A DNA stretch of 64,000 nucleotides from an uncultured Prevotella sp. (GCA_900545525.1 UQZX01000004.1:1-64000), one strand, 5' to 3'; positions 8,668 to 18,901 are shown, numbered from the stretch's first letter. Translations and numbers: made by a program. The notes: a model not told the origin generated them from the letters alone.

Positions 8668-8694
8668 ATGGCGACCACATCAAGTGGTCGCCAT
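8668..8694. terminator. Perfect hairpin between two cluster genes
   Basis: An 11-bp perfect stem (8668-8678 with 8684-8694) closes a 5-nt loop in the 50-nt gap between two minus-strand genes. No good T-run follows on either strand, so it may be an attenuator or mRNA-processing hairpin rather than a full terminator. Confidence 0.45.
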
Positions 8695-8700
8695 CGCTGT

Positions 8701-9558
8701 TTAATTACTTTCAGCTATTTCTATTTTTTGTGGAGCATTGTTAACCTGTTGCTGATTCATCATTATCATATTTTGCACAACATTCGCTAAATTATGCTGC
8801 GCTTGAATATTTGTGAAAGACTCATAGTCGTAAAATAAATAATTGTCCCAAAGACCAATCTCTATTTCTCTAATCAAATCCTTAATCTTATTCGAATCAG
8901 CTCGCCCATTTTGAGAAAAATAGTCTGTATTTGCTAATTGTGTTCTCAGTACTAATATAGTTTGAAGTTCTCCTGGTGTAAACTGTTTATACCAATCTAC
9001 AGGATTCACAATTGTATTTAGTTTTTCTTTCTCCACCCAACTTTTTGCATGAACTTCTTCAACATATTTCTTGCCCACATTTCTAACAGCATAAAGTCTA
9101 AGATTTGTAGTGAAATATGATTCTATATCAGTAAAGAATAGTGTATCGCAATTGCCTTTGTCAATTTGTACAATCATTGCTACTATTTCATCCTTATCTA
9201 TGGCAACATCTTTAAATCTTATGTTTTTAATATCAAAAGTATCTCTGGCAGGAACTTCAAATGGAACTCCTATTTTATGTAAGGCTACAACAACTGCTCT
9301 CTTTTCAGAGACATTAAGCTTTGTGTTGAACTCATTTGCTGAATCAGCATAATTCTTTTTATGCTGAGCATATTCCTTGAAAATATCCAACGCTTTAACA
9401 GCCATAGAACGCACATTTTTGATTTTCTTCTCTTGCTTCCAATGCAAGAAATAGGATCCACCATAAGTGCCAATTAAAGCACCTATGGCTCCACTGATAA
9501 GTGGTGACAACCAACTCCAAACATTATATGTTTCCTGTATAACACCAACTGTTTCCAT
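8701..9558 (-). CDS. Membrane-anchored hypothetical protein
   Basis: The 285-residue protein starts with a single hydrophobic, glycine-rich helix (WSWLSPLISGAIGALIG, residues 15-31). A basic stretch (HWKQEKKIKNVR) follows, and then a long soluble helical part. I know no family for it. The start codon is 2 nt after the stop of the restriction enzyme, so the two are surely co-transcribed and probably translationally coupled. The layout (N-terminal anchor plus cytoplasmic helical domain) recurs in defence-linked small effectors, but no catalytic motif is visible. Confidence 0.65.
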   Translation of the reverse strand: METVGVIQETYNVWSWLSPLISGAIGALIGTYGGSYFLHWKQEKKIKNVRSMAVKALDIFKEYAQHKKNYADSANEFNTKLNVSEKRAVVVALHKIGVPFEVPARDTFDIKNIRFKDVAIDKDEIVAMIVQIDKGNCDTLFFTDIESYFTTNLRLYAVRNVGKKYVEEVHAKSWVEKEKLNTIVNPVDWYKQFTPGELQTILVLRTQLANTDYFSQNGRADSNKIKDLIREIEIGLWDNYLFYDYESFTNIQAQHNLANVVQNMIMMNQQQVNNAPQKIEIAESN

Positions 9559-9560
9559 AA

Positions 9561-12500
9561 TTACAAATATTTATCAAGGATTGCCTGTTTCTCACTTGCC
9601 GCATTTTCTATGGTTGTGCGTGCACTATTTATTTCCATTTCCAATGCCTCTATCTGAGATATTATACGCTTCTGCTCATTGATTGATGGCATAGGGATTC
9701 TGAAATTGTCTATATCATCTTTATTGATGCTTGGATATGCTGCTTTTGGCATAGCAATCTCCATTTGCTTCATTAGGTCATCGGAAAACATAAATAAGTA
9801 ATACAACAATTTAGAGATATAGTTTTCTTCATTCTTAGACTCAAGCAAAGCAAAACCCGTTGAGAAAATTATCTTGTCTGGAACATTCTCAATATATGCA
9901 AAACCTTTCAAATAGGGACGAACCGTAGATATTATCACTGTTCTATCTTGTGCAATACGTCTTGCACGAGATGGAGCATATTTTCCCAATATTGTTTTGT
10001 CAAATGATATATTGCCATCACCTTTGCCTACAGAGTCAATATCCACATATGTAAAGAACTCATTTTCCCAATAAGATGCTGGATTTAATGCTTTTGTATT
10101 AATATTAAAATATTCTTTTATACTTACAGTAGCAGCTAACCCGTTTATGATTATTTTAATATCGGCAATTTTATTATCAATTACGGACATAGCATCACTT
10201 ATTGACTTATCTACTTTGTCTATTTCTTCTACTATCTGCTTTTGAACATCAATAGGAGGGACAGGAATGCGTATTTCCTTAATGTTTGATATATTAACAC
10301 TCGCTTGATTTGCGGCTTTTATTGCATACTTCTGAACTTCTGCCATGAAAACTGGCAACTTAAAAATAGCATAGCCATATTTCGGAATAATGAGATTGTT
10401 GGCTCTAAATCTAAGCAGATTTATTCCATGCACAACTTTCTCATCCGAGTCAAAAATACCTGTTTTACCTAAAAACTTCACACTATTAATATGACTGAAG
10501 AGAATATCTCCATTTTGTAAAAAGTCTTGTTCATCAACTTTATCCGTTGTCCACTTTGTCGCATTAATATCAAATTCAGCATTTGCTATGGATTCTATAC
10601 GAGAAACTCGATATCCGCCAATTGAATCAGACTGCTTTACATTTTTACCATTCTTAATCGTGATAAATAAATCCGCAATTTTAAATTGTGGATATTGACT
10701 ATCAACTATTACTTTTTTTTTTAGTGTTAACGAAATATTTTTTTCATAGTTATCTCTGTCAAAAGTAAGCATATCAATCAATGCAGAGCGAAAGACATGA
10801 GCCTTCATGTTTTCTGCAATAATAGAGTGATAATTTCCTTCAAAAGCTTGTCGAATGTAAGTACTTGCCTTCTCCGAATTATTATTATTGGTTATATCAA
10901 AAAGTTGAGTACATTCATCAATATTTTTACCTCTTTGAATAGCATGAATTCCCTCACTACCTCGACGGTTTGAAAATTCATAGCCTAAGAAGTGCTTTTC
11001 TACATTTTTTTCTCCGCTTTTGACAATAACAACCTTTTGAGGATATGCCAGAACAAAGTAAAATAGTTTTTCTGCCTCTATATTCAGTATATCCTCCAAT
11101 AACTTTGCATCATTTTTTTCTGAAATTTTCTTTTTATACTCTGCATATATATCGTGTGCCTTTACCTTGTCATTTGGCGATTTCTGTAACAACGTAACAT
11201 AATCAGCATAATCAATTCCCTCCCAAACATGAGTCACATATTTTGATGCAGGGGCTTCTATGCCGTTGATAGTAACATCATTTAAGGTACGGAAATAAGT
11301 GTCAACAGCAACCTTTGTATTCGTCGCAAAATAATTATCTCTACGGCGTAGAAACAGAACGACAGTGTTTATTGGAGTTGCCATAAACGTATTGCTACCC
11401 AACTCCGCAATAGCAACAATATCGAAGTATTGTAATATAATCTCGCGAGCCTTAGTGTAAACACCTGAGTTACTCAATATGGAACTGGGCAGAACAACTC
11501 CTGCTATACCTCCATCTTTAAGTAACTGCTTTGTACGCTCAACAAACAGACACTCTATTTCAGAACTATTATCTGTCAATGAGTTGTACAACTCAAAATC
11601 TTGTTCTGTATAATAATCGCGAGTTGTCTGTCGGAACGAAGATACAGAATACGGCGGGTTACTCAACACAATATCGAATTGCTGATTATCCTTTTGTCCG
11701 TCATTTACTTGCTTGCGTAGTTTTCCTTTATACTCCTGATTATTATAGAAATTAGCAAGTCCATCACTTAGGATAACATTCGCCAAACCGTCACCGTGCA
11801 AATAACAACCCACCTTACCAACTTTTACAAGTCGATAATCCTTTTCTATGCCATATACATAATCTGTAGCCCAATCGAAATGGCAATTCTGCCAATTGAT
11901 AAGGTGCTTTCTTGTCTCCTCAATATACTTAGAGGTATCACAATCGTTTATGATGTCCTGTATTTCGTGCATAAACTCTGTGATAAAGTGACCGCTACCA
12001 GCCGCATAGTCAATCATATATGGCAAAATTTCACCATCCTTACGAGACAATTTTTCTGCCATAATAGAATCCAGCGGAAGACTCTTAATGATAAATTGGG
12101 CAATAGGCACAGGTGTAAAGTACTGTCCTGCCTCTTGCTTGAGACCAGTGGTAAGTAGCAATTCAAAGAAGTCGGATAGATACTGTTGGCGTTTATTGTA
12201 GCGGATCCGATATCCTTGTATCAACTCTACAACTTCTTTTACAACCTTTGCATTTTCTTCAAATGAAGCTTTATCATATACTTCCTTTATTGCAAACTCG
12301 TTATTCTTTTCAAGACGGAGTCTGTTTACCTCTTCTAAAAGATACTGTTTGGTATCTTCATTCAGATTGACACATCGTTTATCAAAGTTTTCTTTGTCAA
12401 AATCGCTAACAGTTCTGTTCAAAAATTTCTTCATACCTTTGCTGTAAAGGTCTGTCAAGCGAAGTTGGAAATCAACGTGGTTGTCGCGTCCCTCGAGCCA

Positions 12501-13316
12501 TTGGAACTTTAACTCTTCTCCATCTTCTGTTGTCGTTTCATCATAAACCTTACACAAAAAGAGTGTGAAAATCTTATTGAATGCATTACCTTTATCTGAA
12601 ACTACATGATGCCTTAATATCTCCTGAAAACGATTGAATATGAAACTTGAATCTTCATTTTTTATCTCTTTCAGTTGCTCTTTTGTTAAGGCCTTGCTTT
12701 GAAAGCTATATGGTTGTACCCAAGAATCAAAGATACCATTATCTTTGGTAAGTTTATTCCATTTTTCATAAATGTCCTTAACATCACCATTACGATAATC
12801 ATCTTCGATCTTGATAATCTCATTCACATAGACAAACTTATCGCCTTTCAATTCTGATGCGTATAGCATTAACACATCAGCCTTGCCACCAGATAATTGG
12901 AAGTATGTAAATAGTTGTCCCCCATCCTTATTGATTTTTGTAAATTCTTTCCTATACTCTTTACCAAATGTCTTACATTCGATAAGCATATATGGTGTAC
13001 CATCTTCGCGATTAACACAAATATCCAATCGTCCTGATGTACCATGCCCAGATGGCCAAGTCTTTTCTAAAATTATATTCTGAGGTTTATATCCTTTACA
13101 GAGTAATCTATCAACACACTCAAGCACTACAAAATTTTCGGGCTTTGAGAAATTTTGTGTAGTCTTGTTTTCGGCAATAATATCACTGCCATAGTTAATG
13201 CTTTGCTTTTCAAAGTCAACCTCTATGGCATAATCAACATATATTTTATGATAAATGCCATTCGTTCCGTTTTTAGGAACAAATCCTAATGCTGTAATAT
13301 GTTTCTTAATATCCAT
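9561..13316 (-). CDS. One-piece restriction-methylation-specificity enzyme (type IIG / type I-like fusion)
   Basis: The 1251-residue protein joins three activities. The N-terminus has a PD-(D/E)xK nuclease core (GRLDICVNREDG then MLIECKTFG; Asp98, Glu113, Lys115). The centre is an HsdM-like N6-adenine methyltransferase with SAM motif DYAAGSGHF near residue 438 and catalytic NPPY near 553. The C-terminal third carries two HsdS-like target-recognition domains. Each is followed by a coiled coil (IPVPPIDVQKQIVEEI near 1015; IPMPSINEQKRIISQI near 1205). Two recognition domains predict a bipartite recognition site. No helicase/translocase domain is present, arguing for type IIG/IIB-like rather than type I. 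It heads a minus-strand cluster. Confidence 0.88.
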   Translation of the reverse strand: MDIKKHITALGFVPKNGTNGIYHKIYVDYAIEVDFEKQSINYGSDIIAENKTTQNFSKPENFVVLECVDRLLCKGYKPQNIILEKTWPSGHGTSGRLDICVNREDGTPYMLIECKTFGKEYRKEFTKINKDGGQLFTYFQLSGGKADVLMLYASELKGDKFVYVNEIIKIEDDYRNGDVKDIYEKWNKLTKDNGIFDSWVQPYSFQSKALTKEQLKEIKNEDSSFIFNRFQEILRHHVVSDKGNAFNKIFTLFLCKVYDETTTEDGEELKFQWLEGRDNHVDFQLRLTDLYSKGMKKFLNRTVSDFDKENFDKRCVNLNEDTKQYLLEEVNRLRLEKNNEFAIKEVYDKASFEENAKVVKEVVELIQGYRIRYNKRQQYLSDFFELLLTTGLKQEAGQYFTPVPIAQFIIKSLPLDSIMAEKLSRKDGEILPYMIDYAAGSGHFITEFMHEIQDIINDCDTSKYIEETRKHLINWQNCHFDWATDYVYGIEKDYRLVKVGKVGCYLHGDGLANVILSDGLANFYNNQEYKGKLRKQVNDGQKDNQQFDIVLSNPPYSVSSFRQTTRDYYTEQDFELYNSLTDNSSEIECLFVERTKQLLKDGGIAGVVLPSSILSNSGVYTKAREIILQYFDIVAIAELGSNTFMATPINTVVLFLRRRDNYFATNTKVAVDTYFRTLNDVTINGIEAPASKYVTHVWEGIDYADYVTLLQKSPNDKVKAHDIYAEYKKKISEKNDAKLLEDILNIEAEKLFYFVLAYPQKVVIVKSGEKNVEKHFLGYEFSNRRGSEGIHAIQRGKNIDECTQLFDITNNNNSEKASTYIRQAFEGNYHSIIAENMKAHVFRSALIDMLTFDRDNYEKNISLTLKKKVIVDSQYPQFKIADLFITIKNGKNVKQSDSIGGYRVSRIESIANAEFDINATKWTTDKVDEQDFLQNGDILFSHINSVKFLGKTGIFDSDEKVVHGINLLRFRANNLIIPKYGYAIFKLPVFMAEVQKYAIKAANQASVNISNIKEIRIPVPPIDVQKQIVEEIDKVDKSISDAMSVIDNKIADIKIIINGLAATVSIKEYFNINTKALNPASYWENEFFTYVDIDSVGKGDGNISFDKTILGKYAPSRARRIAQDRTVIISTVRPYLKGFAYIENVPDKIIFSTGFALLESKNEENYISKLLYYLFMFSDDLMKQMEIAMPKAAYPSINKDDIDNFRIPMPSINEQKRIISQIEALEMEINSARTTIENAASEKQAILDKYL

Positions 13317-13335
13317 AGAACTCCCAATTTATTTG

Positions 13336-13343
13336 CAAAGTTA
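13336..13343 (-). promoter_or_regulatory. -7 box for the restriction cluster
   Basis: On the minus strand TAACTTTG at 13343-13336 fits TAnnTTTG and lies 20 nt before the start codon at 13316. A convincing -33 TTTG was not seen. Confidence 0.5.
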
Positions 13344-13628
13344 AGAAATTTATTAGAGATTACCTCGTTTTAATTTGGTTTTCTCGGAAATATTAATAAA
13401 GACAAACTTTTGATTTGATGAGCAAACAAGAAATCGTAATTACGCTTACCTTATAAGCTCATTTGATTTTATTGTATACTTGAAATATAAATTGACTATA
13501 TAAAACGGACTAAACTTGTTTTTGCTGAGACCGTAGACAAAAAAATCATAGCTATTTCGATGATTTATCTACGAATGAAAAATATAACCAAAAACTCAAT
13601 TGGTGGATTTTGAAAAATTACAAATGTG

Positions 13629-13662
13629 TTTGATATATTCTCGGTTTTTATTGCTACTTTTG
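13629..13662 (+). promoter_or_regulatory. Strong promoter-like site without a gene
   Basis: TTTG at 13629-13632 and TACTTTTG at 13655-13662 are spaced 22 nt, a good fit to the Bacteroidetes -33/-7 arrangement. Downstream for more than 1 kb on the plus strand no open frame of use follows. Confidence 0.5.
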
Positions 13663-14257
13663 CACCAAAACGAGCGGCATTGACTGCTAACCACAGCGAA
13701 GCGCAGAAATAAACACAGTTGCCAATTCGTTACCTCGATTTAGCCCTTCTTTCAAACTTCCCAAAACAAAGTGAGTTATAAAAATTTTCCAAATATACAA
13801 AAAACTTATATAAAAAGTTATTTATACCTATTTAAATTTAGATTTACTAATATATCTATCGTTTTTAATGCACAACAATAGAAAAAGAAGGTGACTTAAA
13901 ACATTCTCACGCTTTGAAAGCATCGTACTATATATCCCAATGGAAAGATAAAAATATATCTAAAAGAAGATATCCTATATGAAAAAATATTATGAACCCA
14001 CCGGAATATTTGAAAACAAAAATTAACTTATCGGTCTTATTCTTTTAACAAATGAAGATGCTTTTTTGACGGATTCTCCACTCTTTTCCTGCCATTTCCT
14101 ATTTTGGCGCAGAAATTTCAAAGGCTTGATAAGTTTTTCATGTCTGTGGTGCAAGGTTATGTTACTTGCGACACAGTTTATTTGTAACATCCTTTAAATA
14201 AAGATGTTACATAACACATGAAAGATATAGGATATGATATTGCTGTATATTTTATAT

Positions 14258-14450
14258 CTCCTTACCCTGCATTTAATACCGTTTTACTCTGTAACGGATG
14301 CTTCCTTGCCAAGTAAGGGGATATTAATTGCAAGGTAAAACAGTATTAATTGCGGGATAAGGAATACTGTTTTATGAAGTAAGGGCATATTCATTGCTGG
14401 GTGAAACAGTATTAAATGCAATGCAAAACGGTATTAAATACTGTATGAAA
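14258..14450. repeat. Degenerate intergenic repeat cluster
   Basis: The word TATTAAWTGC with a preceding AAAACRG recurs at least four times on the plus strand between 14320 and 14440, and once inverted near 14270-14290. The left edge (TATATCTCCTTACC, AACGGATGCTTCC) shares words with the intergenic repeat at 35037-35165, so both belong to one dispersed family. Confidence 0.5.
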
Positions 14451-14827
14451 CGTGCCTGGGGCATGTTCCTCTGAGCGTAAAAATCGTGGAAAAATGTCGA
14501 AGGAGATGTTAAAAATGTCTTTTATGTCTTGAAAATGGCACAAATTTGACATGTTTGTGCATGTTTTACTCCCGCTAAAGTCAATGAAAATGAAAAATAC
14601 ATGCACGGATTATCGTTTTCTAATAATGTTTCTTTCTAAAACGAATAAAAATGTTACAGTAAAATATTGCCGCGATATTAACAAATGAAAGATATTTTTA
14701 CATTTTGAGAGTTGTGCAGAATAATATTAGTATGTAGGGGTCATGCCGTAAAAGTTTAATGTAAGTCCGATGAATTTGTATTCTTTGTTATATTACAAAA
14801 CGTCCATAGTATATAAAAAAACAATAA

Positions 14828-14862
14828 AGGCTGTGTCATAATGAAGTTTTATGACACAGCCT
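14828..14862 (-). terminator. Terminator of the endonuclease gene
   Basis: Stem 14828-14841 with 14849-14862 (14 bp) and a 7-nt loop. On the minus strand it is followed by a long T-run (complement of 14814-14827). It lies 25 nt after the stop codon of the endonuclease I gene. Confidence 0.8.
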
Positions 14863-14886
14863 AATATCTTAATAACAGGACTTAGC

Positions 14887-16380
14887 CTACTTATTCACAA
14901 CAAATTTCCATGCCTTGCCGTCTTGCTTTATAATGACAATTCCTTTTGCCGCAAGGCTGTTTATACGTCGTCCGTCAATTGTGTACATCTCGTAAGGACG
15001 TGTGAAGTCGGGTCTTGAAGACGAGGATACAGAGGGAGAGGTAACGGATGTCGCTATCTTCTTGCCCCTCACGGTCATTCTGTTTATCTCCCATGTGGCA
15101 GCAGCAGATGCGGTGCTGGTATAATGGAAGGCTATCCGTATCTTCTTTCCGGCAAAGTCGTTGAGTGAAATATCGCCAGATTCATTAAATGCCCACGTGC
15201 TTCCCGAAGGCCATTTTATGCCTTGCAGCACCGTTGTCTGCCCATCGCACACAACTTCCACAAAGAGTACGGACGAGGGAGACGTGCTGTAGTTAACGGC
15301 ATGGTTGAACATAAGCGTCGCCGTGCTGTATTCACTCAGGTCTATCTCTGGTGTATACAATGTGGCGTCTGCCTTGTTGGCACCGCCATTAAATGCCGTT
15401 CCCTTCCAGCCATACAGGGCATCGAGCTTCCATACAGTGAAGCCGGAACTTGGAACATCTGTGTTTACAACCGTACATCCTCCGTCGTTAACAAGGAAAT
15501 CTGCCTTATAAACATCCGTCTCGCCCGCCGACGGACCTCCACCACCATTATAATGGGACGACTGTTCCGTCTTGTCCGGATCGAAAGCATAGTCGATACT
15601 GTCACCCCATATATACTCCATAAGATTTGGGAAGTCTACATACGGATTGCGGTTGCCCTGTATCTTGTACACCTCGTTGTTACGTTTTATCTCTATTGCA
15701 TCAACCTTGTCAGCCTTTGCCCACTCTATATAAAGCGTGTATGCCCACGGCTGCAACGTGGGATAATCACCCTGCTGCAATATCTGCAACGCCTGCGTAC
15801 CGTCCCATGTGAGGTTCTGATAAGCCGTTGCCATATACATGTATCCGCGTGCGAAGTCTCCCTTCCACTTGTCGGCTGGTTCCCACAGCTGATAGCCGTT
15901 TCGTCCGGTTCCCACCTTTGTGCATCCGTTGTCGGTCTTGACGTTTGTCACCTTTCCCATAGGATAATTAGACTTTGACGAGTTTATCTTCTGCTCGCTC
16001 GGCATAAGATTGTAAAGGTCCTTATATGCCTGATTGGAAGATCCGCCCCACCAGCTTTTCGGAAAGGAATGCTCAATGTTCATTCCGCTTACAGACGAGC
16101 CTTTGCTTCCAAAATAACGCGTGTCATCACTGTAACGGTCTATCACCATGTTGTCATCAGTGCGGTCGGTGGTATAAAAGCCCTCCCAGGTATGTCCTGA
16201 CCCGCTACCGTAGTCCAACACTTTTGCCGTCTTTATTATGTTATGTACGGCTGTCTTCAACTCTGCTCCCTTCTTACCGTTCAGCGACACATAGTATCCG
16301 TCCGGTATCTGTGCCACGACTGTCTGCACCATTGCCATGGCAAACAGCACTACACCTGTTTTTAACAAATATTTTTCCAT
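14887..16380 (-). CDS. Secreted endonuclease I family nuclease
   Basis: The product (497 residues from the start at 16380) is a secreted nuclease of the Endonuclease_1/EndA-NucM family. These are non-specific DNases with a beta-beta-alpha-metal site. After a signal peptide (MEKYLLKTGVVLFAMAM...VVAQ) the catalytic region carries the hallmark MNIEHSFPKSWW (general base His), then KDLYNLMPSEQKINSSKSNYP and the GRNGYQLWEP segment. A C-terminal part of about 200 residues looks like a carbohydrate- or cell-surface-binding beta domain. It ends in a type-IX-secretion-like tail (YTIDGRRINSLAAKGIVII). I prefer 16380 to 16422 as start because a -7 box lies at 16398-16405 and the signal peptide begins here. 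Confidence 0.88.
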   Translation of the reverse strand: MEKYLLKTGVVLFAMAMVQTVVAQIPDGYYVSLNGKKGAELKTAVHNIIKTAKVLDYGSGSGHTWEGFYTTDRTDDNMVIDRYSDDTRYFGSKGSSVSGMNIEHSFPKSWWGGSSNQAYKDLYNLMPSEQKINSSKSNYPMGKVTNVKTDNGCTKVGTGRNGYQLWEPADKWKGDFARGYMYMATAYQNLTWDGTQALQILQQGDYPTLQPWAYTLYIEWAKADKVDAIEIKRNNEVYKIQGNRNPYVDFPNLMEYIWGDSIDYAFDPDKTEQSSHYNGGGGPSAGETDVYKADFLVNDGGCTVVNTDVPSSGFTVWKLDALYGWKGTAFNGGANKADATLYTPEIDLSEYSTATLMFNHAVNYSTSPSSVLFVEVVCDGQTTVLQGIKWPSGSTWAFNESGDISLNDFAGKKIRIAFHYTSTASAAATWEINRMTVRGKKIATSVTSPSVSSSSRPDFTRPYEMYTIDGRRINSLAAKGIVIIKQDGKAWKFVVNK

Positions 16381-16397
16381 AGCTTTATTATTTGCAG

Positions 16398-16405
16398 CAA
16401 ATATA
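16398..16405 (-). promoter_or_regulatory. -7 box for the endonuclease gene
   Basis: TATATTTG on the minus strand, 18 nt before the chosen start codon at 16380. It gives a very short leader and excludes a start at 16422. Confidence 0.5.
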
Positions 16406-16428
16406 ACATTTATATACGACATGAGCCG

Positions 16429-17445
16429 TTATAAATCAGAAAATTTCTTAATTCCCTTTATATAATACTTCCAAAGCAACGAATAGCGTGTGTGTTCCGC
16501 TACATTTTCCACCACACGCAACTTCTTAATTGCCTCCCTGTCGGCATCAAACTGTCTGCGCCACTTCCTGAAATCGTGCCTTGCACGGAACACCGCCTTA
16601 AAATCGCCTGCGCTCCGGCTTGCCAGCAGCATCTGCCATGCTGCAACATAGTCGAGAAACCACCGCACAATCATTACACGATGCAAATCCTTATCCGGCA
16701 AGTTCTTATAAAGCATAGTAAGATTATTACGGAAATTAAGGTATGTCTTCATCGGATTTCCCTTGGGAAGCGTCCCCCCTCCCACATGATACACCACACT
16801 GTCGGGTATGCAGTATATCCTGCGCCCCATCAGACGCAGGCGCCAGCACAGGTCTATCTCCTCATTATGTGCAAAAAAGCGTGCATCAAAGCCTCCTGCC
16901 TTACGATAGTCCTCAGAGCGTATCATCAGGCATGCTCCCGTTGCCCACAATATCTCTGCATTATAGTCATACTGCCCGTTGTCTTCTTCCACCGTACCAA
17001 AAATACGACCGCGGCAGAAAGGATAGCCATAACGGTCCATATAACCGCCGCAGGCACCGGCATATTCAAAAAAGTCCTTGTCCTTTACAGATAGCAGTTT
17101 GGGCTGACATGCTGCCACCTCCTTATGTGAATCCATAAATTCCACAATAGGATCGAGCCAGTGATGAGTCACTTCCACATCCGAGTTCAGCAGTATATAG
17201 TATTCGGCATCCACTTCAGCCAGTGCTTTATTGTACCCTTCGGCAAAACCGTAGTTACGTTCCAACCTTATGACACGCACTTCAGGAAAGTGTTCTTCAA
17301 GCATTGCAAGCGAATTGTCCGTGGAAGCATTGTCCGCAACATATATCACAGCATCGCCACGAGAGTATTCAAGCACTGACGGCAGATATGTCTGGAGCAT
17401 GCTGCACCCGTTCCAATTGAGTATTACGATAGCCATCTTGTCCAT
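16429..17445 (-). CDS. Family 2 glycosyltransferase
   Basis: The 338-residue protein is a GT2 (GT-A fold) glycosyltransferase. It has the nucleotide-binding start MAIVILNWNGCSML, VADNASTDNSL, the metal-binding NSD in YYILLNSDVEV, and the acceptor-side AHNEEIDLCWRL. This is rhamnosyltransferase-like and suggests transfer onto a cell-surface glycan. It is cytoplasmic with no membrane helix. The ATG overlaps the mtaB stop (TGATG), so it is translationally coupled to it. A GTG one codon upstream is possible. The sugar and acceptor are unknown. Confidence 0.88.
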   Translation of the reverse strand: MDKMAIVILNWNGCSMLQTYLPSVLEYSRGDAVIYVADNASTDNSLAMLEEHFPEVRVIRLERNYGFAEGYNKALAEVDAEYYILLNSDVEVTHHWLDPIVEFMDSHKEVAACQPKLLSVKDKDFFEYAGACGGYMDRYGYPFCRGRIFGTVEEDNGQYDYNAEILWATGACLMIRSEDYRKAGGFDARFFAHNEEIDLCWRLRLMGRRIYCIPDSVVYHVGGGTLPKGNPMKTYLNFRNNLTMLYKNLPDKDLHRVMIVRWFLDYVAAWQMLLASRSAGDFKAVFRARHDFRKWRRQFDADREAIKKLRVVENVAEHTRYSLLWKYYIKGIKKFSDL

Positions 17446-18782
17446 CACAATGTTATTTTAAGAGCTGATTTGTCATTATTAAATTCACCGAGACGCACAC
17501 TCACAATAGTGTTGTCCAATGTCCCGTCCGCCTGCGACGGCGGAAGTTCCACACGTATATAGTTACGCGTAAACCCGTGCATTGCCTTTCCGCGCACGGC
17601 TTTCTCAAGCAACACCTCTGCCGTCTTTCCTATATGGCGCCTGTAAAACTCTGTTGTCTTTTCGTCAGACAGGGCTATCAGACGCCTGCTCCGCTGTTTC
17701 TTTTCCGTATCGGGCACTACGTATGGTATCTTCAACGCCGCCGTTCCGGGACGCTCTGAATATGGGAAAACATGCAGATGCGTAACGTCGAGCGACTCAA
17801 GGAACCTGTATGTCTCCTCAAAATACTCCGGAAGCTCGCCGCGCGTGCCCACCATTACGTCCACACCTATAAAGGCATCGGGCATTTTCTCCTTTATCAG
17901 CCTTATTTTATGCGCAAACAAAGCGGTGTCATACCGCCGGTGCATAAGCTTAAGCACGGCATCCGACCCGCTTTGCAGCGGTATATGGAAATGCGGCATG
18001 AATGCACGGCTCGACGCACAATAGTCTATCAGCTCGTCTGTCAGCAGGTTCGGCTCTATGCTGCTTATCCTGTAACGTTTCACGCCGTCCACCTTGTCGA
18101 GTGCCTTTACGAGTTCTGTAAACGTTTCTCCTGTAGAAACACCGAAGTCACCGATGTTCACTCCCGTCAGCACAATCTCCTTTCCTCCCTCCGCTACAGC
18201 CTGTTCTGCCTGTCTTACCAATGATTCAATGGATGGATTGCGGCTGAAACCGCGCGCATACGGTATGGTACAGTATGTGCAAAAATAGTTACATCCATCC
18301 TGAACCTTAAGGAAATAACGTGTGCGGTTGCCGCGCGAACACGACGGAGCAAAGTTCTTTATGTCTTTGGTTGGCACCGAAAAATGGCGGTGCATACTGT
18401 CATTGCCTGTCCGCTGTGTCCACGCATCCGACAGATATTGTATCAGTCGCGCCTTTTCGTTTGCCCCAAGCACAAGATCAACACCTTCCATGCTGCTTAT
18501 CCGTTCGGGTTCGAGCTGCGCATAGCACCCTGTCACCACCACAAACGCCCCCTTGTTCTCGCGCACCATGCGGTGTATTGCCTGCCGGCACTTATGGTCT
18601 GCCATGTCCGTCACCGAGCATGTATTTATTATACATATATCAGCCGGTTCGCCCTTGGCAGCCGTAACAACTCCCATTTCGCCAAGCATGCGCCCTATAG
18701 TAGACGTTTCGGAGAAATTAAGCTTGCATCCGAGAGTGAAATATGATGCTTTTTTGCCCTGGAATGCCGATGTATTTATCAT
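17445..18782 (-). CDS. mtaB: tRNA t6A37 methylthiotransferase MtaB
   Basis: The radical SAM methylthiotransferase MtaB converts t6A37 to ms2t6A37 in tRNAs decoding ANN codons. The order is an N-terminal UPF0004 domain (YFTLGCKLNFSETSTIG with the first cluster-ligand Cys), a radical SAM domain with CNYFCTYC near residue 165, and a C-terminal TRAM domain. From the start at 18782 the length is 445 residues, normal for the family. The longer frame to 18860 adds 26 residues without homology, and the promoter at 18902-18909 allows either. It is the first gene of a two-gene operon with the glycosyltransferase. Confidence 0.92.
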   Translation of the reverse strand: MINTSAFQGKKASYFTLGCKLNFSETSTIGRMLGEMGVVTAAKGEPADICIINTCSVTDMADHKCRQAIHRMVRENKGAFVVVTGCYAQLEPERISSMEGVDLVLGANEKARLIQYLSDAWTQRTGNDSMHRHFSVPTKDIKNFAPSCSRGNRTRYFLKVQDGCNYFCTYCTIPYARGFSRNPSIESLVRQAEQAVAEGGKEIVLTGVNIGDFGVSTGETFTELVKALDKVDGVKRYRISSIEPNLLTDELIDYCASSRAFMPHFHIPLQSGSDAVLKLMHRRYDTALFAHKIRLIKEKMPDAFIGVDVMVGTRGELPEYFEETYRFLESLDVTHLHVFPYSERPGTAALKIPYVVPDTEKKQRSRRLIALSDEKTTEFYRRHIGKTAEVLLEKAVRGKAMHGFTRNYIRVELPPSQADGTLDNTIVSVRLGEFNNDKSALKITL

Positions 18783-18901
18783 TTGCTTAAACAAATTAAC
18801 GGAAGAAACATCTTCCACATTATTATAATTATATATAAGGATAACGCAAGCCAAGCGCAATAAAGCTTATTTCATATTGCCGAGGCGAAGCTTATCTTAT
18901 G

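Larger units (their letters stand above)
13344..14827. other. Gene-free region between restriction cluster and endonuclease gene
   Basis: About 1.5 kb without a believable reading frame. It is AT-rich with many homopolymer runs. It holds a promoter-like site at 13629-13662, a 9-bp hairpin (14183-14191 with 14203-14211) and a cluster of degenerate repeats at 14258-14450. A possible unannotated small RNA downstream of the promoter-like site is the only functional idea I can support. Confidence 0.6.

Noticed and set aside
8668..8694. Operator for the 7967 gene
   Set aside because: No promoter box lies near; the hairpin in an intra-operon gap is better read as an attenuator or processing site.
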